NCBI GenBank assembly: GCA_902362965.1
Contig: CABIYQ010000018.1
Span: forward strand, 6,246 to 32,970
Direction of reading: 5' to 3'
Source of the DNA: Oscillospiraceae bacterium
GTDB lineage: Bacteria; Bacillota; Clostridia; Oscillospirales; Ruminococcaceae
Length of the DNA stretch: 26,725 nt
A program made the position numbers and the translations under genes. Positions 6,810 to 14,361 of the stretch are shown here, piece after piece. The stretch's first letter is position 1. Each line of letters starts with the position of its first letter. Under the pieces are notes generated by a model that had not been told where the DNA came from, made no database searches, and saw only the letters and a program-made list of their open reading frames with translations.

Positions 6810-7076
6810 TTAATATTCTTCCAGCAACAACGTAAATAAATTTAGTTCATTGTTTTCGATCCATGTGACCGCAAGAAAATTGCTGTCATATCCGCAGTTA
6901 CTATATCCGCTTACATTTTCAATTTTAAAATTAACCTTTTCAACCGTTAAATATTTTTTGATTTCTTCTTCCATATAAAATTCATTTTCTTTATCATCAT
7001 AACGAAAACTGTTATAACATTCATCGGTTTCATTGTAATATTTGTTTACTATTTTATCAATTTTTTCTCTAATCAT
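6810..7076 (-). CDS. Phage hypothetical protein, 88 aa, acidic
   Basis: Starts at an ATG preceded by GGAGGAATAAA. The product is rich in E, D, N and Y, with a helical N-terminal half and a beta-rich C-terminal half ending LNLFTLLLEEY. No recognised motif. Upstream, 7077-7174 holds no convincing gene. Confidence 0.6.
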   Translation of the reverse strand: MIREKIDKIVNKYYNETDECYNSFRYDDKENEFYMEEEIKKYLTVEKVNFKIENVSGYSNCGYDSNFLAVTWIENNELNLFTLLLEEY

Positions 7077-7174
7077 TTTATTCCTCCAGTGTTATATATT
7101 TAAGGGATTCACGTTCATAACCGCATCCATATACTGCCTATTTTACCTCTAAACAACCGATTGTATATTTTCAT

Positions 7175-7921
7175 TTAAATATCCAATCCCAGACTGGTAT
7201 CAATATCGCTTTCATCCTCAACATCAAAGATAACCGACGTTTTGTTATAATACAAATTAAGCAGCAATGACTGGAATTTGTTATATGAAGTAATTTTCAA
7301 AACATCCTTTACACTTGAACCCTCAAAATAAACCGAACCTATATATCCCACTCCATTTTGATTATATTTTTTATGTACTCTAAAACCAAAATCACAGGTA
7401 TAAATATCCTTTCCAACACTGAAATAAGTTGAACTATTAGTCGGTTTTTCTTTAGATATACTGCATTCAAGCCAATAACCCTCATCATTTTCTACACTTG
7501 CGTAAAACTTATTGTTAAGCTCGTACCGCTCACTTTCTTCTAAATCGTCAATAAGCCATTGACGGTATGCTTCAAAGATCTCGGAAAGCTTTATGCTTTC
7601 ACGCTTCATCATAAAAATCTTTTCAAACGTATTTGAAATCTTCTTTGCAATATCTTCTTTTAGATATTCCTCCGTAATTTGCTTGACTTTCTCGCAGATG
7701 AACGAATTATATGCCGTAAAATCCAAAGCGTCAAGACAAGGTGCTATTTGACTTTCTATTTTTTCTTTGATTTTTTTCTGTACAGCATATCCGCTTAGAG
7801 CTGAAGATACCGAATCAAGTATTAACTTCTGAAGCTTTTCTTCAAGATACTTTTTAATTTCTCCGTTTTCCTCCATTTCTGTAATTTTTTCCTGTGCTAT
7901 TTTATTTATATCAATACTCAT
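7175..7921 (-). CDS. Phage hypothetical protein, 248 aa, helical N-terminus
   Basis: A strong ribosome binding site (AAGGAGG) precedes the ATG. The first 125 residues are almost entirely charged, heptad-like helix (ITEMEENGEIKKYLEEKLQKL and following). The second half is a beta-rich domain with aromatic residues (YWLECSISKE, FGFRVHKKY). The product is soluble. I recognise no family. It is separated from the PAPS-reductase-like gene by a 117-bp gap holding a hairpin and AT-rich promoter-like DNA, so it may begin its own transcription unit. Confidence 0.6.
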   Translation of the reverse strand: MSIDINKIAQEKITEMEENGEIKKYLEEKLQKLILDSVSSALSGYAVQKKIKEKIESQIAPCLDALDFTAYNSFICEKVKQITEEYLKEDIAKKISNTFEKIFMMKRESIKLSEIFEAYRQWLIDDLEESERYELNNKFYASVENDEGYWLECSISKEKPTNSSTYFSVGKDIYTCDFGFRVHKKYNQNGVGYIGSVYFEGSSVKDVLKITSYNKFQSLLLNLYYNKTSVIFDVEDESDIDTSLGLDI

Positions 7922-7990
7922 TATTTCCTCCTTGTATTTTTATCATTATTATGCTATAATAATTAAGTAACAATAAACATTTTTCATTTT

Positions 7991-8027
7991 TCCCATTTCT
8001 TTTGTCAAGAAATGGGACGTTTTTTAT
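7991..8027 (+). terminator. Plus-strand intrinsic terminator inside the minus-strand operon
   Basis: Perfect 11-bp stem TCCCATTTCTT (7991-8001) with AAGAAATGGGA (8007-8017), loop TTGTC, followed on the plus strand by CGTTTTTTATTTT. On the minus strand the stem is followed by AAAATG and has no T tract, so as a terminator it faces transcription opposite to the genes around it. In the minus direction it may simply be an mRNA hairpin after the PAPS-reductase-like gene. Confidence 0.65.
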
Positions 8028-8038
8028 TTTAATCAATG

Positions 8039-8926
8039 TTATAAATAATCTTCACCAAACAGTGATAATTGCTCAGGATCATCGCCGACCCACCATTTAT
8101 ATACATCTAATCCTGTTCGCCATGTAACATTAGATTTATTCGGCATATTTGCCAACATTCTATTATACGCCCGTATATAATTATTACGGTATATGGGATA
8201 TTTTTCAAATTCAGATTTCATACCGTTATACCCCTGCATCGGACACCCTATGCAGCCTATGCGTTTCATTCCGCATTGATATAACGGATTTCCCTGACAA
8301 CCGTAATACCGTAAAAATTCCCATACGTCTGAATCAGTCCAGTCAATAATCGGATTTATCATTGTCGATGTCGTTCTGTAGCAATGCTCAACCACTCTGC
8401 GTGATTCGTCATTATCGCAATTCATAACTAATCCACCCTGTTTGGCCACCTCATATTCTGCACCAACCTCTGCGGCGTATTTTTGCGTTGTTTTGGGTTT
8501 GCCTATTATTTTTATAAATCCGCCGTTTTTATTTCTATTAACGCTTTCAGCCCTGCGGACACCCGTCAATTTAATCCTGTATTTACCGCCCTGTTCTTTG
8601 AGTTCTGAGCAGCAGTATCGCACATCTCGTTTAGGCGGCATGTGTTTTTTTACAATCAGATTCCACATTGTCTTATGTGTACCGTCAGGATATCTTGCCT
8701 TATCTATTATCACATTAGGTATTGATTTTATATATTGCATTGTTTCCGGTGCATCTACTGTAGTCAAATTATGTACAATATCATGCTTAACGCCTGCCAA
8801 CGCTGCTAAAATCCTTATACAATCACTGTCTTTACCACCCGAATAACATAAATAATATGGTTCTGTTTCAGGTTCGTACATTTTTAACTGGGCTATGGCG
8901 ATATCAACTTTTTTACCCAGAGACAT
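8039..8926 (-). CDS. Phage PAPS-reductase-like (adenylyl-sulfate reductase superfamily) protein
   Basis: A 295-residue protein from the ATG at 8926 with GAGGA 7 nt upstream; the TTG 12 bp earlier overlaps the ribosome binding site. Residues 29-34 are SGGKDS, the PP-loop that binds nucleotide pyrophosphate in PAPS reductases and N-type ATP pyrophosphatases. C105-C106 (RYCCS) and C218, C225, C228 (CGMKRIGCIGC) look like iron-sulfur or metal ligands. The distal INPIIDWTDSDVW is the conserved substrate-side motif. Such proteins are frequent in phages. Proposed roles include DNA sulfur modification (DndC-like), interference with it, or sulfur/nucleotide metabolism; none can be chosen here, as no dnd partners are visible. 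It overlaps the next upstream gene by 14 bp. Confidence 0.85.
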   Translation of the reverse strand: MSLGKKVDIAIAQLKMYEPETEPYYLCYSGGKDSDCIRILAALAGVKHDIVHNLTTVDAPETMQYIKSIPNVIIDKARYPDGTHKTMWNLIVKKHMPPKRDVRYCCSELKEQGGKYRIKLTGVRRAESVNRNKNGGFIKIIGKPKTTQKYAAEVGAEYEVAKQGGLVMNCDNDESRRVVEHCYRTTSTMINPIIDWTDSDVWEFLRYYGCQGNPLYQCGMKRIGCIGCPMQGYNGMKSEFEKYPIYRNNYIRAYNRMLANMPNKSNVTWRTGLDVYKWWVGDDPEQLSLFGEDYL

Positions 8927-9569
8927 TGATTTCCTCAATTGTAATTTTAGTGCTTTGTTCTACGCAAACCGCTGCATTAATATTCAAAGCGAACTGTTCA
9001 AATGCCTCCTGCGAGAAAACACCGTTGTTATTGATTTTAATAATAGCTTTTATTTTATTCCATACAATAATTTCTGCAATTAAATATGCATAATCTTGGG
9101 CACTGTCTTCATCCAAACCTCCGATTTTTATAAGATTTTTCTTATCTGTTTCAAAATTCTTCCCATTAAGTTTTTTCAGAAGAGATTTTTTTGCTTTTTC
9201 ATCACAACTCAGACTATTTACAATTTCCTCAACGCTGCCTTGGCAGTATTCCTTATTCCATACTGCTGCCGCAATACGTTTACCTTCAGCATTAAGTTCT
9301 AATATACTTTTTTGGTTTACAAGATCAGGAAATGCCTTTCCGAATATGTCTAAAAACAAAGACGGCATAACTCCTGAAACCTTGTCGGCAAGAGTAACTG
9401 TTGCTTTTCCTGACGTTCCCGAATACGACACTGACTTGTACTTTGTATTTTCCAATGCTGATTCTCCTTCAACCTGAAGCTTAGACTGAAGGTCAAGATA
9501 TTCATCCTGAAGAGCGTTAGACTCCTGTTTAATTTCCACCATTCTGTCAACAATTTGTTTTATTTCCAT
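8913..9569 (-). CDS. Phage protein, 218 aa, N-terminal coiled coil
   Basis: Excellent ribosome binding site (GAAGGAGG) and ATG. Residues 1-35 form a coiled coil (VDRMVEIKQESNALQDEYLDLQ). A beta-rich stretch YSGTSGKATVTLADKV follows, then a helical body. It occupies the position between B and gemA where Mu carries gam (DNA-end protection). Gam proteins also start with a coiled coil, but the sequence is not recognisably Gam, so this is a positional analogy only. It overlaps the PAPS-reductase-like gene by 14 bp and follows the AbrB-like gene by a 1-bp gap. Confidence 0.65.
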   Translation of the reverse strand: MEIKQIVDRMVEIKQESNALQDEYLDLQSKLQVEGESALENTKYKSVSYSGTSGKATVTLADKVSGVMPSLFLDIFGKAFPDLVNQKSILELNAEGKRIAAAVWNKEYCQGSVEEIVNSLSCDEKAKKSLLKKLNGKNFETDKKNLIKIGGLDEDSAQDYAYLIAEIIVWNKIKAIIKINNNGVFSQEAFEQFALNINAAVCVEQSTKITIEEINVSG

Positions 9570-9570
9570 A

Positions 9571-9807
9571 TCAGATGACCTCCTTCATTTTTTCCGAGCA
9601 TTCCGAGCAAACGCATACATCTTTGTATTTATGTACATTTTCATGAGTGCCGCAGAATCTGCACAGGTCAATATGCGGTCTGATGATCAGACTGCCGTCC
9701 TCCTGCGGAGCTAAATCAACCGCCATACTCGGCTGCCAGCCTAGATCTGCTCTGAGTGCTTTGGGAATAGTGATTCCCGCTTTGCTTGTAAGTTTCTTTG
9801 AAATCAT
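9571..9807 (-). CDS. AbrB/SpoVT-type DNA-binding protein with C-terminal zinc ribbon
   Basis: A 78-residue product from the ATG at 9807, which has GGAGG 7 nt upstream; the frame extends further but without a signal. Residues 1-45 (KLTSKAGITIPKALRADLGWQPSMAVDL...GSLIIRP) are a swapped-hairpin AbrB domain, the fold of MazE-type antitoxins and transition-state regulators. Residues about 50-72 add CRFC and CVCSEC, a zinc-ribbon-like knuckle. No toxin gene is adjacent, so a role as transcription regulator of the phage operon is more likely than an antitoxin role. The two-domain form is worth noting. Confidence 0.8.
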   Translation of the reverse strand: MISKKLTSKAGITIPKALRADLGWQPSMAVDLAPQEDGSLIIRPHIDLCRFCGTHENVHKYKDVCVCSECSEKMKEVI

Positions 9808-9844
9808 ATAATTACCTCCGTTCTTTACGTTCAATTCCTTGACT

Positions 9845-9910
9845 CTGCATTAATACGGGCTTGTCACCGTTCCTTTCGGAGCTGCATTAAGGTGAGGGAA
9901 TAGATCCCTC
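9845..9910 (-). repeat. Small repeats and hairpin in the leader of the AbrB-like gene
   Basis: CTGCATTAA occurs twice (9845-9853, 9882-9890; 37 bp apart), and GAGGGA/TCCCTC (9894-9910) makes a 6-bp hairpin with a 5-nt loop just after the upstream stop codon. They could be binding sites for the AbrB-like protein or an mRNA leader structure. A 20-codon frame (9850-9912) runs through them without a ribosome binding site. Confidence 0.35.
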
Positions 9911-9912
9911 AT

Positions 9913-10098
9913 TTACTTATGGAACATCTGATGTACTACAGGTTTGTATGTATAATGTCTGCATGACCGTATATTTGCACGTATTCTTCTTTCAACTTCA
10001 CTTTTTATTTTGACATAAGCTTTATGTTTTCTGCATCCGTCCTGACATGCCGTGTGCCGTTCAGTACAACTGCCGCATGGATTAGGTATGTTCTTCAT
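9913..10098 (-). CDS. Small Cys-rich phage protein (NPCGSC type)
   Basis: A 61-residue product. The ATG at 10098 is preferred to the GTG 9 bp earlier because AAGGA is too close to the GTG. The N-terminal IPNPCGSCTERHTACQDGCRKHKAY is a four-cysteine zinc knuckle seen in many small Firmicutes phage proteins; the rest is basic and helical. The function of the family is unknown. It overlaps the upstream gene by 17 bp. Confidence 0.7.
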   Translation of the reverse strand: MKNIPNPCGSCTERHTACQDGCRKHKAYVKIKSEVERRIRANIRSCRHYTYKPVVHQMFHK

Positions 10099-10369
10099 TT
10101 TTATCACTGTCCTTATTTTTTAATGCTTTAAATCCTATGATTCCATGACATCTTTTTCCGAAATTACCGGATATGTACATCTGAGTATCTTTAAAATCCT
10201 TTTCTGTATACACAATTGAACAATTGCAAAGCATAGGATTCTCTCTGTTCGGAAAATACATCTTAAATATTTCTATGGCGCTTCGAAGATTTCGTGCCTT
10301 TACTATGATCCAGCCGCCGTAAAACGGATGCGTTTTTAATTTTCCGAATGTAAAATAATAATTTTTCAT
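10082..10369 (-). CDS. Phage hypothetical protein, 95 aa
   Basis: The ATG follows GGAG 5 nt upstream and overlaps the preceding gene by 4 bp (ATGA). The pattern NYYFTFG.....P..GGWIIVKARNLRSAIEIF with YTEKDF..T.M...GNFG..CHGII recurs in gut Clostridia phages. It is a compact alpha/beta protein of unknown function, without signal or membrane segments. Confidence 0.7.
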   Translation of the reverse strand: MKNYYFTFGKLKTHPFYGGWIIVKARNLRSAIEIFKMYFPNRENPMLCNCSIVYTEKDFKDTQMYISGNFGKRCHGIIGFKALKNKDSDKNEEHT

Positions 10370-10707
10370 TTTTTCTCCAAAAACTTATATTCTCTTTCAA
10401 ATTTTCTTTTTTCTAAAAATAATTCGTCCTGCGGAAATCTTCTGACCGTTCTTTCCAACGATTTATTCAGTATTTTCAAACGTCTGTTAATATGCTTTCT
10501 TGCTTTTTTCTCTATAAATAATATTGCCGTTTCTGCGAATGAACAATAGGAAAAACAAATTGCCGAAAAAACCAGAAAACTTATATTTTTAAAAATCAGA
10601 TAAGGCAAAAAAGCTGTCAATGCAAACGCTGCCGCAATAAGTTCCGATATGTATAGCTTATCGCACTTTCGCTTTGCTGTCTGTGCTATCCTTTCTTCAT
10701 ATGTCAT
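10366..10707 (-). CDS. Phage membrane protein with two transmembrane segments
   Basis: A 113-residue protein with AAGGAG before the ATG. A short charged N-terminus precedes two adjacent hydrophobic helices (about residues 20-40 and 43-64, LIAAAFALTAFLPYLIF and FLVFSAICFSYCSF). A long basic tail rich in R and K follows and would face the cytoplasm. The hairpin topology with a basic tail could bind membrane lipids or proteins. It lies directly downstream of MuB and the DUF6906 gene. Function unknown. Confidence 0.65.
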   Translation of the reverse strand: MTYEERIAQTAKRKCDKLYISELIAAAFALTAFLPYLIFKNISFLVFSAICFSYCSFAETAILFIEKKARKHINRRLKILNKSLERTVRRFPQDELFLEKRKFEREYKFLEKK

Positions 10708-10717
10708 TTTTTACTCC

Positions 10718-10876
10718 TTATAAAATCTTTTTAATCGTCCTTATCGTGTCCGTATGCCTGTGCATAATTGTTATTGATTCTTTTGTATCGCTTATTACTA
10801 GCCAATTATACGGAGACAAACGTAATCCGGATATAAATACTTTTTGCTGTCTGGTCGGACGTTTTCCTTGTCTCAT
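10718..10876 (-). CDS. DUF6906-like small phage protein, 52 aa (short ORF)
   Basis: Read directly from the minus strand; it fills the gap between MuB and the membrane protein. The ATG has a perfect AGGAGG 6 nt upstream. The product begins MRQGKRPTRQQKVFI and contains SPYNWLVI and a late MHRHT motif. This matches from memory a short family widespread in Clostridia prophages (MxQGKRPTR...NWLV....IVHRHTG...R). Its function is unknown; the basic N-terminus suggests nucleic-acid or protein binding. Confidence 0.75.
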   Translation of the reverse strand: MRQGKRPTRQQKVFISGLRLSPYNWLVISDTKESITIMHRHTDTIRTIKKIL

Positions 10877-10886
10877 AAAAATCCTC

Positions 10887-11819
10887 CTATATCTGCATTT
10901 CCATAAATTTCATCATTGCTATAAGTCCCTCATAGCTGTAATCTTCATTGTCATAGGCATTGGAAAACAGGTTGATAGCTCCTCTGAGAGCCTGCGGCGT
11001 TTGGGCAACACGCCATAGAAGTTCAATTTCCTTTTCTTTCTGTTCCGCCTCCAATATAGGAAAAAGCTTCACAATATCGTCTCGTTTAATTTCTTCCTGT
11101 GTATAAATCTTTTTCTGCTTGGTACGGTTGGCAATCTGTGCAAATTCAGCCCTTTTACTGCTGTATCTGTCAACCGTTTCAGGATTTCCCACAAAACATA
11201 TCCCAAGGGTTTGTCCATTATCTGCAAAATAATCCGAAAAACTTCTGAGAACCTCTATTGTTGTAGGCGGCAGATGCTGAGCTTCATCAAAAATCAAAAC
11301 CATTCCGTCTGAAAGAGATTCTATAATCGAAAGCCACAGCTCGTCTCTTGTTTTTTTGATAGTCGCTCCTACTTTTACAGCTACAACCTTAAGCAGACTT
11401 TTTATAGAGGAAATACATGGATTGACTGTTATGAGGACGCTGTTGGTTTTATGCTCCTTTACAAACTGCTGAGCCGCTTTAGTTTTTCCTATTCCTGCAG
11501 CACCGCAGGCTATCGCAAGTCCTCCCTTGACTTGGCAGACACGGATTATATTATATATTTCTGACGATATACTTGTCTGAGCGTATCCGACTTCGGAATA
11601 TGTAAGCTTAGCCGCTTCCTTTACTCCAAAGTAGCTTTCTATAATATCGAATATTTTCTGCGGATTAGCATTATATTTTCCATTGCGGAGCTGTGATAAA
11701 GTACCGTCTGTAATTCCTATGGTCTCGGCGGTCTTTTTTTGTGACCACTTTTTTTCTTTCTGAAGTTCGTCAACTTTTGCAAGCAGTTCAAGTTCATGAT
11801 CACTGTATTTATATTCCAT
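10887..11819 (-). CDS. B: MuB-like transposition ATPase / target-DNA activator
   Basis: A 310-residue AAA+ protein starting 1 bp after the transposase stop with GGGAG upstream. The N-terminal helix-turn-helix (about residues 25-47, WSQKKTAETIGITDGTLSQL) is the same layout as Mu B. Walker A GAAGIGKTK (106-114) and Walker B MVLIFDEAQ (173-181) are intact, with sensor segments GICFVGNPE and an arginine-rich region (ANRTKQKK). MuB forms ATP-dependent filaments on DNA, selects target sites, stimulates the transposase and provides target immunity. The length matches the family (about 310). The A-B gene pair and its spacing are diagnostic of replicative transposable phages. Confidence 0.92.
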   Translation of the reverse strand: MEYKYSDHELELLAKVDELQKEKKWSQKKTAETIGITDGTLSQLRNGKYNANPQKIFDIIESYFGVKEAAKLTYSEVGYAQTSISSEIYNIIRVCQVKGGLAIACGAAGIGKTKAAQQFVKEHKTNSVLITVNPCISSIKSLLKVVAVKVGATIKKTRDELWLSIIESLSDGMVLIFDEAQHLPPTTIEVLRSFSDYFADNGQTLGICFVGNPETVDRYSSKRAEFAQIANRTKQKKIYTQEEIKRDDIVKLFPILEAEQKEKEIELLWRVAQTPQALRGAINLFSNAYDNEDYSYEGLIAMMKFMEMQI

Positions 11820-11820
11820 A

Positions 11821-13803
11821 TCAATCTCCCTTTCTCTTCATTCCGTTCCTAGCCATTCTATCCAAATCTACAATTACCGTTTTTTCTGCACCTACAGCTT
11901 GTTTAAGCTCTTCCGATTGCGTTTCATTAGCTCTGATCGGTATTATATTTGACGGCATTTCAATCTTGAATTTTTCTGACTTATTTTGTTTCGCTTTCCT
12001 GATAGTCATATCAAGCATAGTGATTCTCTGGTCATTAGTAAGGTTTGCAGATATTCCTTTAGCCTGTTCCTTAACAAACTTTCTGACCGTTCCGATGATT
12101 TTTTCACCATCTGCAATTTCTTCTTTTATTCCGGTAATATAATCCACAAGAAGAGCGTCGGCAGACTGCCATGTAAATAAATATCTGTCATCTTCATCAT
12201 AAAGCCTTACACTTCTCAAATCAGCCGGATCATATCTGACATAAACTTTCTTCTGTAAATTATCAACTGTTTGCTGCAGATCCATATACCACAGCTTTTC
12301 GCCGAATATTTCAACGTACACTCCGTTACGCTTTATTTTCTGACAGCGCATACTGCGCATCATCATCAAATTCAGTTCTTCCGGCTTAGGCATTCTTACC
12401 GATGTACGGGTCTTATTCCAAACGTCCAGTCTTGACATTCCCTTGTAACAGGTTTCAGCACCGCCGTATGGCTGAAGATTATAGTCTCCGTCAATCCATG
12501 TTTCAAGAAAGTCTCTTATTTCGTAATCTCTTGGAAGTTCGCCGTTTTTTATACGTCTTTTAAGACCTTCCGGACGTTCTATAATAGTTCCTCCGCAATA
12601 ACTGTTAAATAACTTGGAAAATTGATTTTTTACCGTATAAAATGTTCTTTCAATAGGCTTTGCTCTTGCATTGCAGACAATAGCGTTGTGCATTTCAATA
12701 CCCAAACGCTTTAAAATGGTTGACGGAATCTCCTCAGAACCTTTTTGAGTTCGATGACCGTTTCCGCCTAGATCCGCAGTAAGAAACTCACGTCCGTTAT
12801 CTACATAAATACTTTTAGGTGCTCCGAATCTCATGATTCCATGCCGCAAAGCTAATATTGTAGACTGCGAATTCGGACTGTCTGTTATATTCCAGCCTGT
12901 AAGCACTCCTGTCTTTGCGTCAAGAAAAGCTGTAAGATACAGTCTGTGTATATTTCCTTCATCATCATAGGATTGAATATCAAAGGTATGATTATCGGCA
13001 ATCCAGCATTCGTTAGCTTCAAGCTTATCATACATTCGCATCATGTATGGAAGACAGCGGTCATTAAAAGCTTTTTCACCGTCTCTCATCAGTACTTTTA
13101 CTGCATATTTTACATCATTTTCAATATGACGGCGGAAGCTTCTTTCAGTCGGTATCAAATCAACAAACTCAGGATAAAATTGTTCAGTCCAATTGACAGT
13201 TTTTCTATAGCAAAGGCTCACAGTCGGTCTGTTTTCATCCAACCAATACCACAGAAAAGCTTCCCAAACCATCGGAGGAATAGAACTTGATTTTTTATTC
13301 CATCCGCCTCGCTTATCCACCAGACCGTAAATATCGTTTTCTTCCCACGCTCTGAGCTTGCGGTATAACGTACCTCTGCTTATATGTAAATCCGGATGTT
13401 CGAGCTGACATTTGCCTACATACATAGAATCAGCTTTAGCTTTGTTGGTATATTGACTTCTTATACTCAGCCATTCTTCCAATATCTCAGACCACATATT
13501 CGCTTCACGGCGTTCAGTTTCGGACATTTCTTCAAATGTTTTTGAAACGGTCCTTTTTGACTTTTTTAAAGACTCTTTATCATCTTTAAATTCCGGAATC
13601 TTTAGATCAGATTTCAGCTTGTTATAATATTTTGCCTGAAGTTCCTCTGAAAGCGTTGATACAGGAATCATATAGCACATTTGTTTATTCTGCGAATGAG
13701 TACATTGTTCTGCTTCTAATTTACCATCAAGAATAAGTTTTCTTACATATTGAGGTTTACAGCATTTCAGTTCCGCATATTCTTTTACAGTTAAATAGTC
13801 CAA
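11821..13803 (-). CDS. A: MuA-like DDE transposase
   Basis: A 660-residue protein starting at TTG (13803) with GGAGGT 9 nt upstream. The N-terminal residues 1-75 form an excisionase/MerR-like winged helix (LTVKEYAELKCCKPQYVRKLI), which may bind the operator or ends. Next comes a helix-turn-helix region (about 110-160) that should bind the end sites. The catalytic core carries D270 (WIADNHTFD), D335 (SIYVDNGREF) and E385 (AKPIERTF), almost at the positions known for Mu A (269, 336, 392). The C-terminal beta-barrel (about 480-560) and basic tail would contact MuB. It cuts and joins element ends during replicative transposition. No frameshift or lost catalytic residue is seen, so it should be active. 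Confidence 0.95.
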   Translation of the reverse strand: MDYLTVKEYAELKCCKPQYVRKLILDGKLEAEQCTHSQNKQMCYMIPVSTLSEELQAKYYNKLKSDLKIPEFKDDKESLKKSKRTVSKTFEEMSETERREANMWSEILEEWLSIRSQYTNKAKADSMYVGKCQLEHPDLHISRGTLYRKLRAWEENDIYGLVDKRGGWNKKSSSIPPMVWEAFLWYWLDENRPTVSLCYRKTVNWTEQFYPEFVDLIPTERSFRRHIENDVKYAVKVLMRDGEKAFNDRCLPYMMRMYDKLEANECWIADNHTFDIQSYDDEGNIHRLYLTAFLDAKTGVLTGWNITDSPNSQSTILALRHGIMRFGAPKSIYVDNGREFLTADLGGNGHRTQKGSEEIPSTILKRLGIEMHNAIVCNARAKPIERTFYTVKNQFSKLFNSYCGGTIIERPEGLKRRIKNGELPRDYEIRDFLETWIDGDYNLQPYGGAETCYKGMSRLDVWNKTRTSVRMPKPEELNLMMMRSMRCQKIKRNGVYVEIFGEKLWYMDLQQTVDNLQKKVYVRYDPADLRSVRLYDEDDRYLFTWQSADALLVDYITGIKEEIADGEKIIGTVRKFVKEQAKGISANLTNDQRITMLDMTIRKAKQNKSEKFKIEMPSNIIPIRANETQSEELKQAVGAEKTVIVDLDRMARNGMKRKGD

Positions 13804-13844
13804 AAAATCAACACCTCCTTCAGAAAAAACTTGACGAATCCGTT

Positions 13845-14063
13845 TTATTCTGATATACTATTATCAGAGCCTAAATTCGACATTTCATCCAACTCTTTTT
13901 CAAGAGTTTCTGCTTCTGTCAGCAGTGCTAGTGCTGTAGAAACAATTTTGTGTTGAATTTGCGGCTCTTTTTTTATACTTTCATCAGCTGCAGTTTCCGT
14001 CATAAGCTTTGCCATTTTAAGTACCAGCGGTTTTGCTTTGCGTTTAAATTTTTTAATATTCAT
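13845..14063 (-). CDS. Small helical phage protein, 72 aa
   Basis: ATG with AAGGGG upstream. The product opens with a strongly basic MNIKKFKRKAKPLVLK and continues as an alpha-helical, then acidic segment (LLTEAETLEKELDEM). It may form a helical hairpin or dimer. It lies just before the transposase (41 bp gap) in the position of Mu ner and neighbours but has no helix-turn-helix. Function unknown. Confidence 0.6.
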   Translation of the reverse strand: MNIKKFKRKAKPLVLKMAKLMTETAADESIKKEPQIQHKIVSTALALLTEAETLEKELDEMSNLGSDNSISE

Positions 14064-14079
14064 AATTTTACCCCTTCCA

Positions 14080-14134
14080 GTCTGCCTCTTCAGTGCCGGT
14101 AGACCATCTCCGGCAGACAGCGGTTATACCGCTG
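14080..14134 (-). other. GC-rich nested hairpins in an intercistronic leader
   Basis: GTCTGCC (14080-14086) pairs with GGCAGAC (14112-14118), enclosing TGCCGG/CCGGCA. Directly next to it CAGCGGT (14118-14124) pairs perfectly with ACCGCTG (14128-14134) with a 3-nt loop. In the transcript this lies 10-70 nt before the ribosome binding site of the 72-aa gene. It is markedly more GC-rich than its surroundings, and no T tract follows. Confidence 0.6.
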
Positions 14135-14144
14135 TTTCGGCTTA

Positions 14145-14360
14145 TTAATTCATTTCCATTGCTGAAACCACAAAGCATATAAATGAAATAAATCCTATGA
14201 ATCCGCTTACTAATATTAATGCAGTTTCAAACGAAGTAAAATCTCTTCTTTTTAAACTATCATTTATATTCTTGTTATCGTCCGAATGTTTCTTTACAGC
14301 ATAAAATATTCCGAATACGCAAATCAGCGTACTAAAACCCAAAACTATACACGTCATCAT
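14145..14360 (-). CDS. Small phage membrane protein, two TM segments
   Basis: A 71-residue product; the ATG at 14360 is preferred because AGGAT lies just upstream, while the in-frame TTG at 14384 lies inside the HTH gene. Hydrophobic helices at about residues 1-22 (MMTCIVLGFSTLICVFGIFY) and 46-68 (ALILVSGFIGFISFICFVV) flank a short charged loop. The membrane role is unknown; early phage membrane proteins are often superinfection-exclusion or inhibitor proteins, but nothing here shows that. Confidence 0.6.
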   Translation of the reverse strand: MMTCIVLGFSTLICVFGIFYAVKKHSDDNKNINDSLKRRDFTSFETALILVSGFIGFISFICFVVSAMEMN

Positions 14361-14361
14361 T

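Noticed and set aside
7077..7174. Possible remnant gene (KIYNRLFRGK, reminiscent of a YopX start)
   Set aside because: Frames break after about 19 codons and no ribosome binding site is present; too short to support.
8476..8489. CGTATTTTTGCGTT as a further end-binding site
   Set aside because: Inside the PAPS-reductase-like coding region with altered core spacing; likely chance.
8442..8846. Plus-strand ORF of 134 codons opposite the PAPS-reductase-like gene
   Set aside because: Shadow of a well-supported gene; no ribosome binding site and hydrophobic composition typical of antisense frames.
9850..9912. 20-codon minus-strand leader peptide before the AbrB-like gene
   Set aside because: It begins right after the upstream stop but has no ribosome binding site and no regulatory codon run.
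11741..12142. Plus-strand ORF across the A-B junction
   Set aside because: Antisense to two conserved genes; no ribosome binding site.
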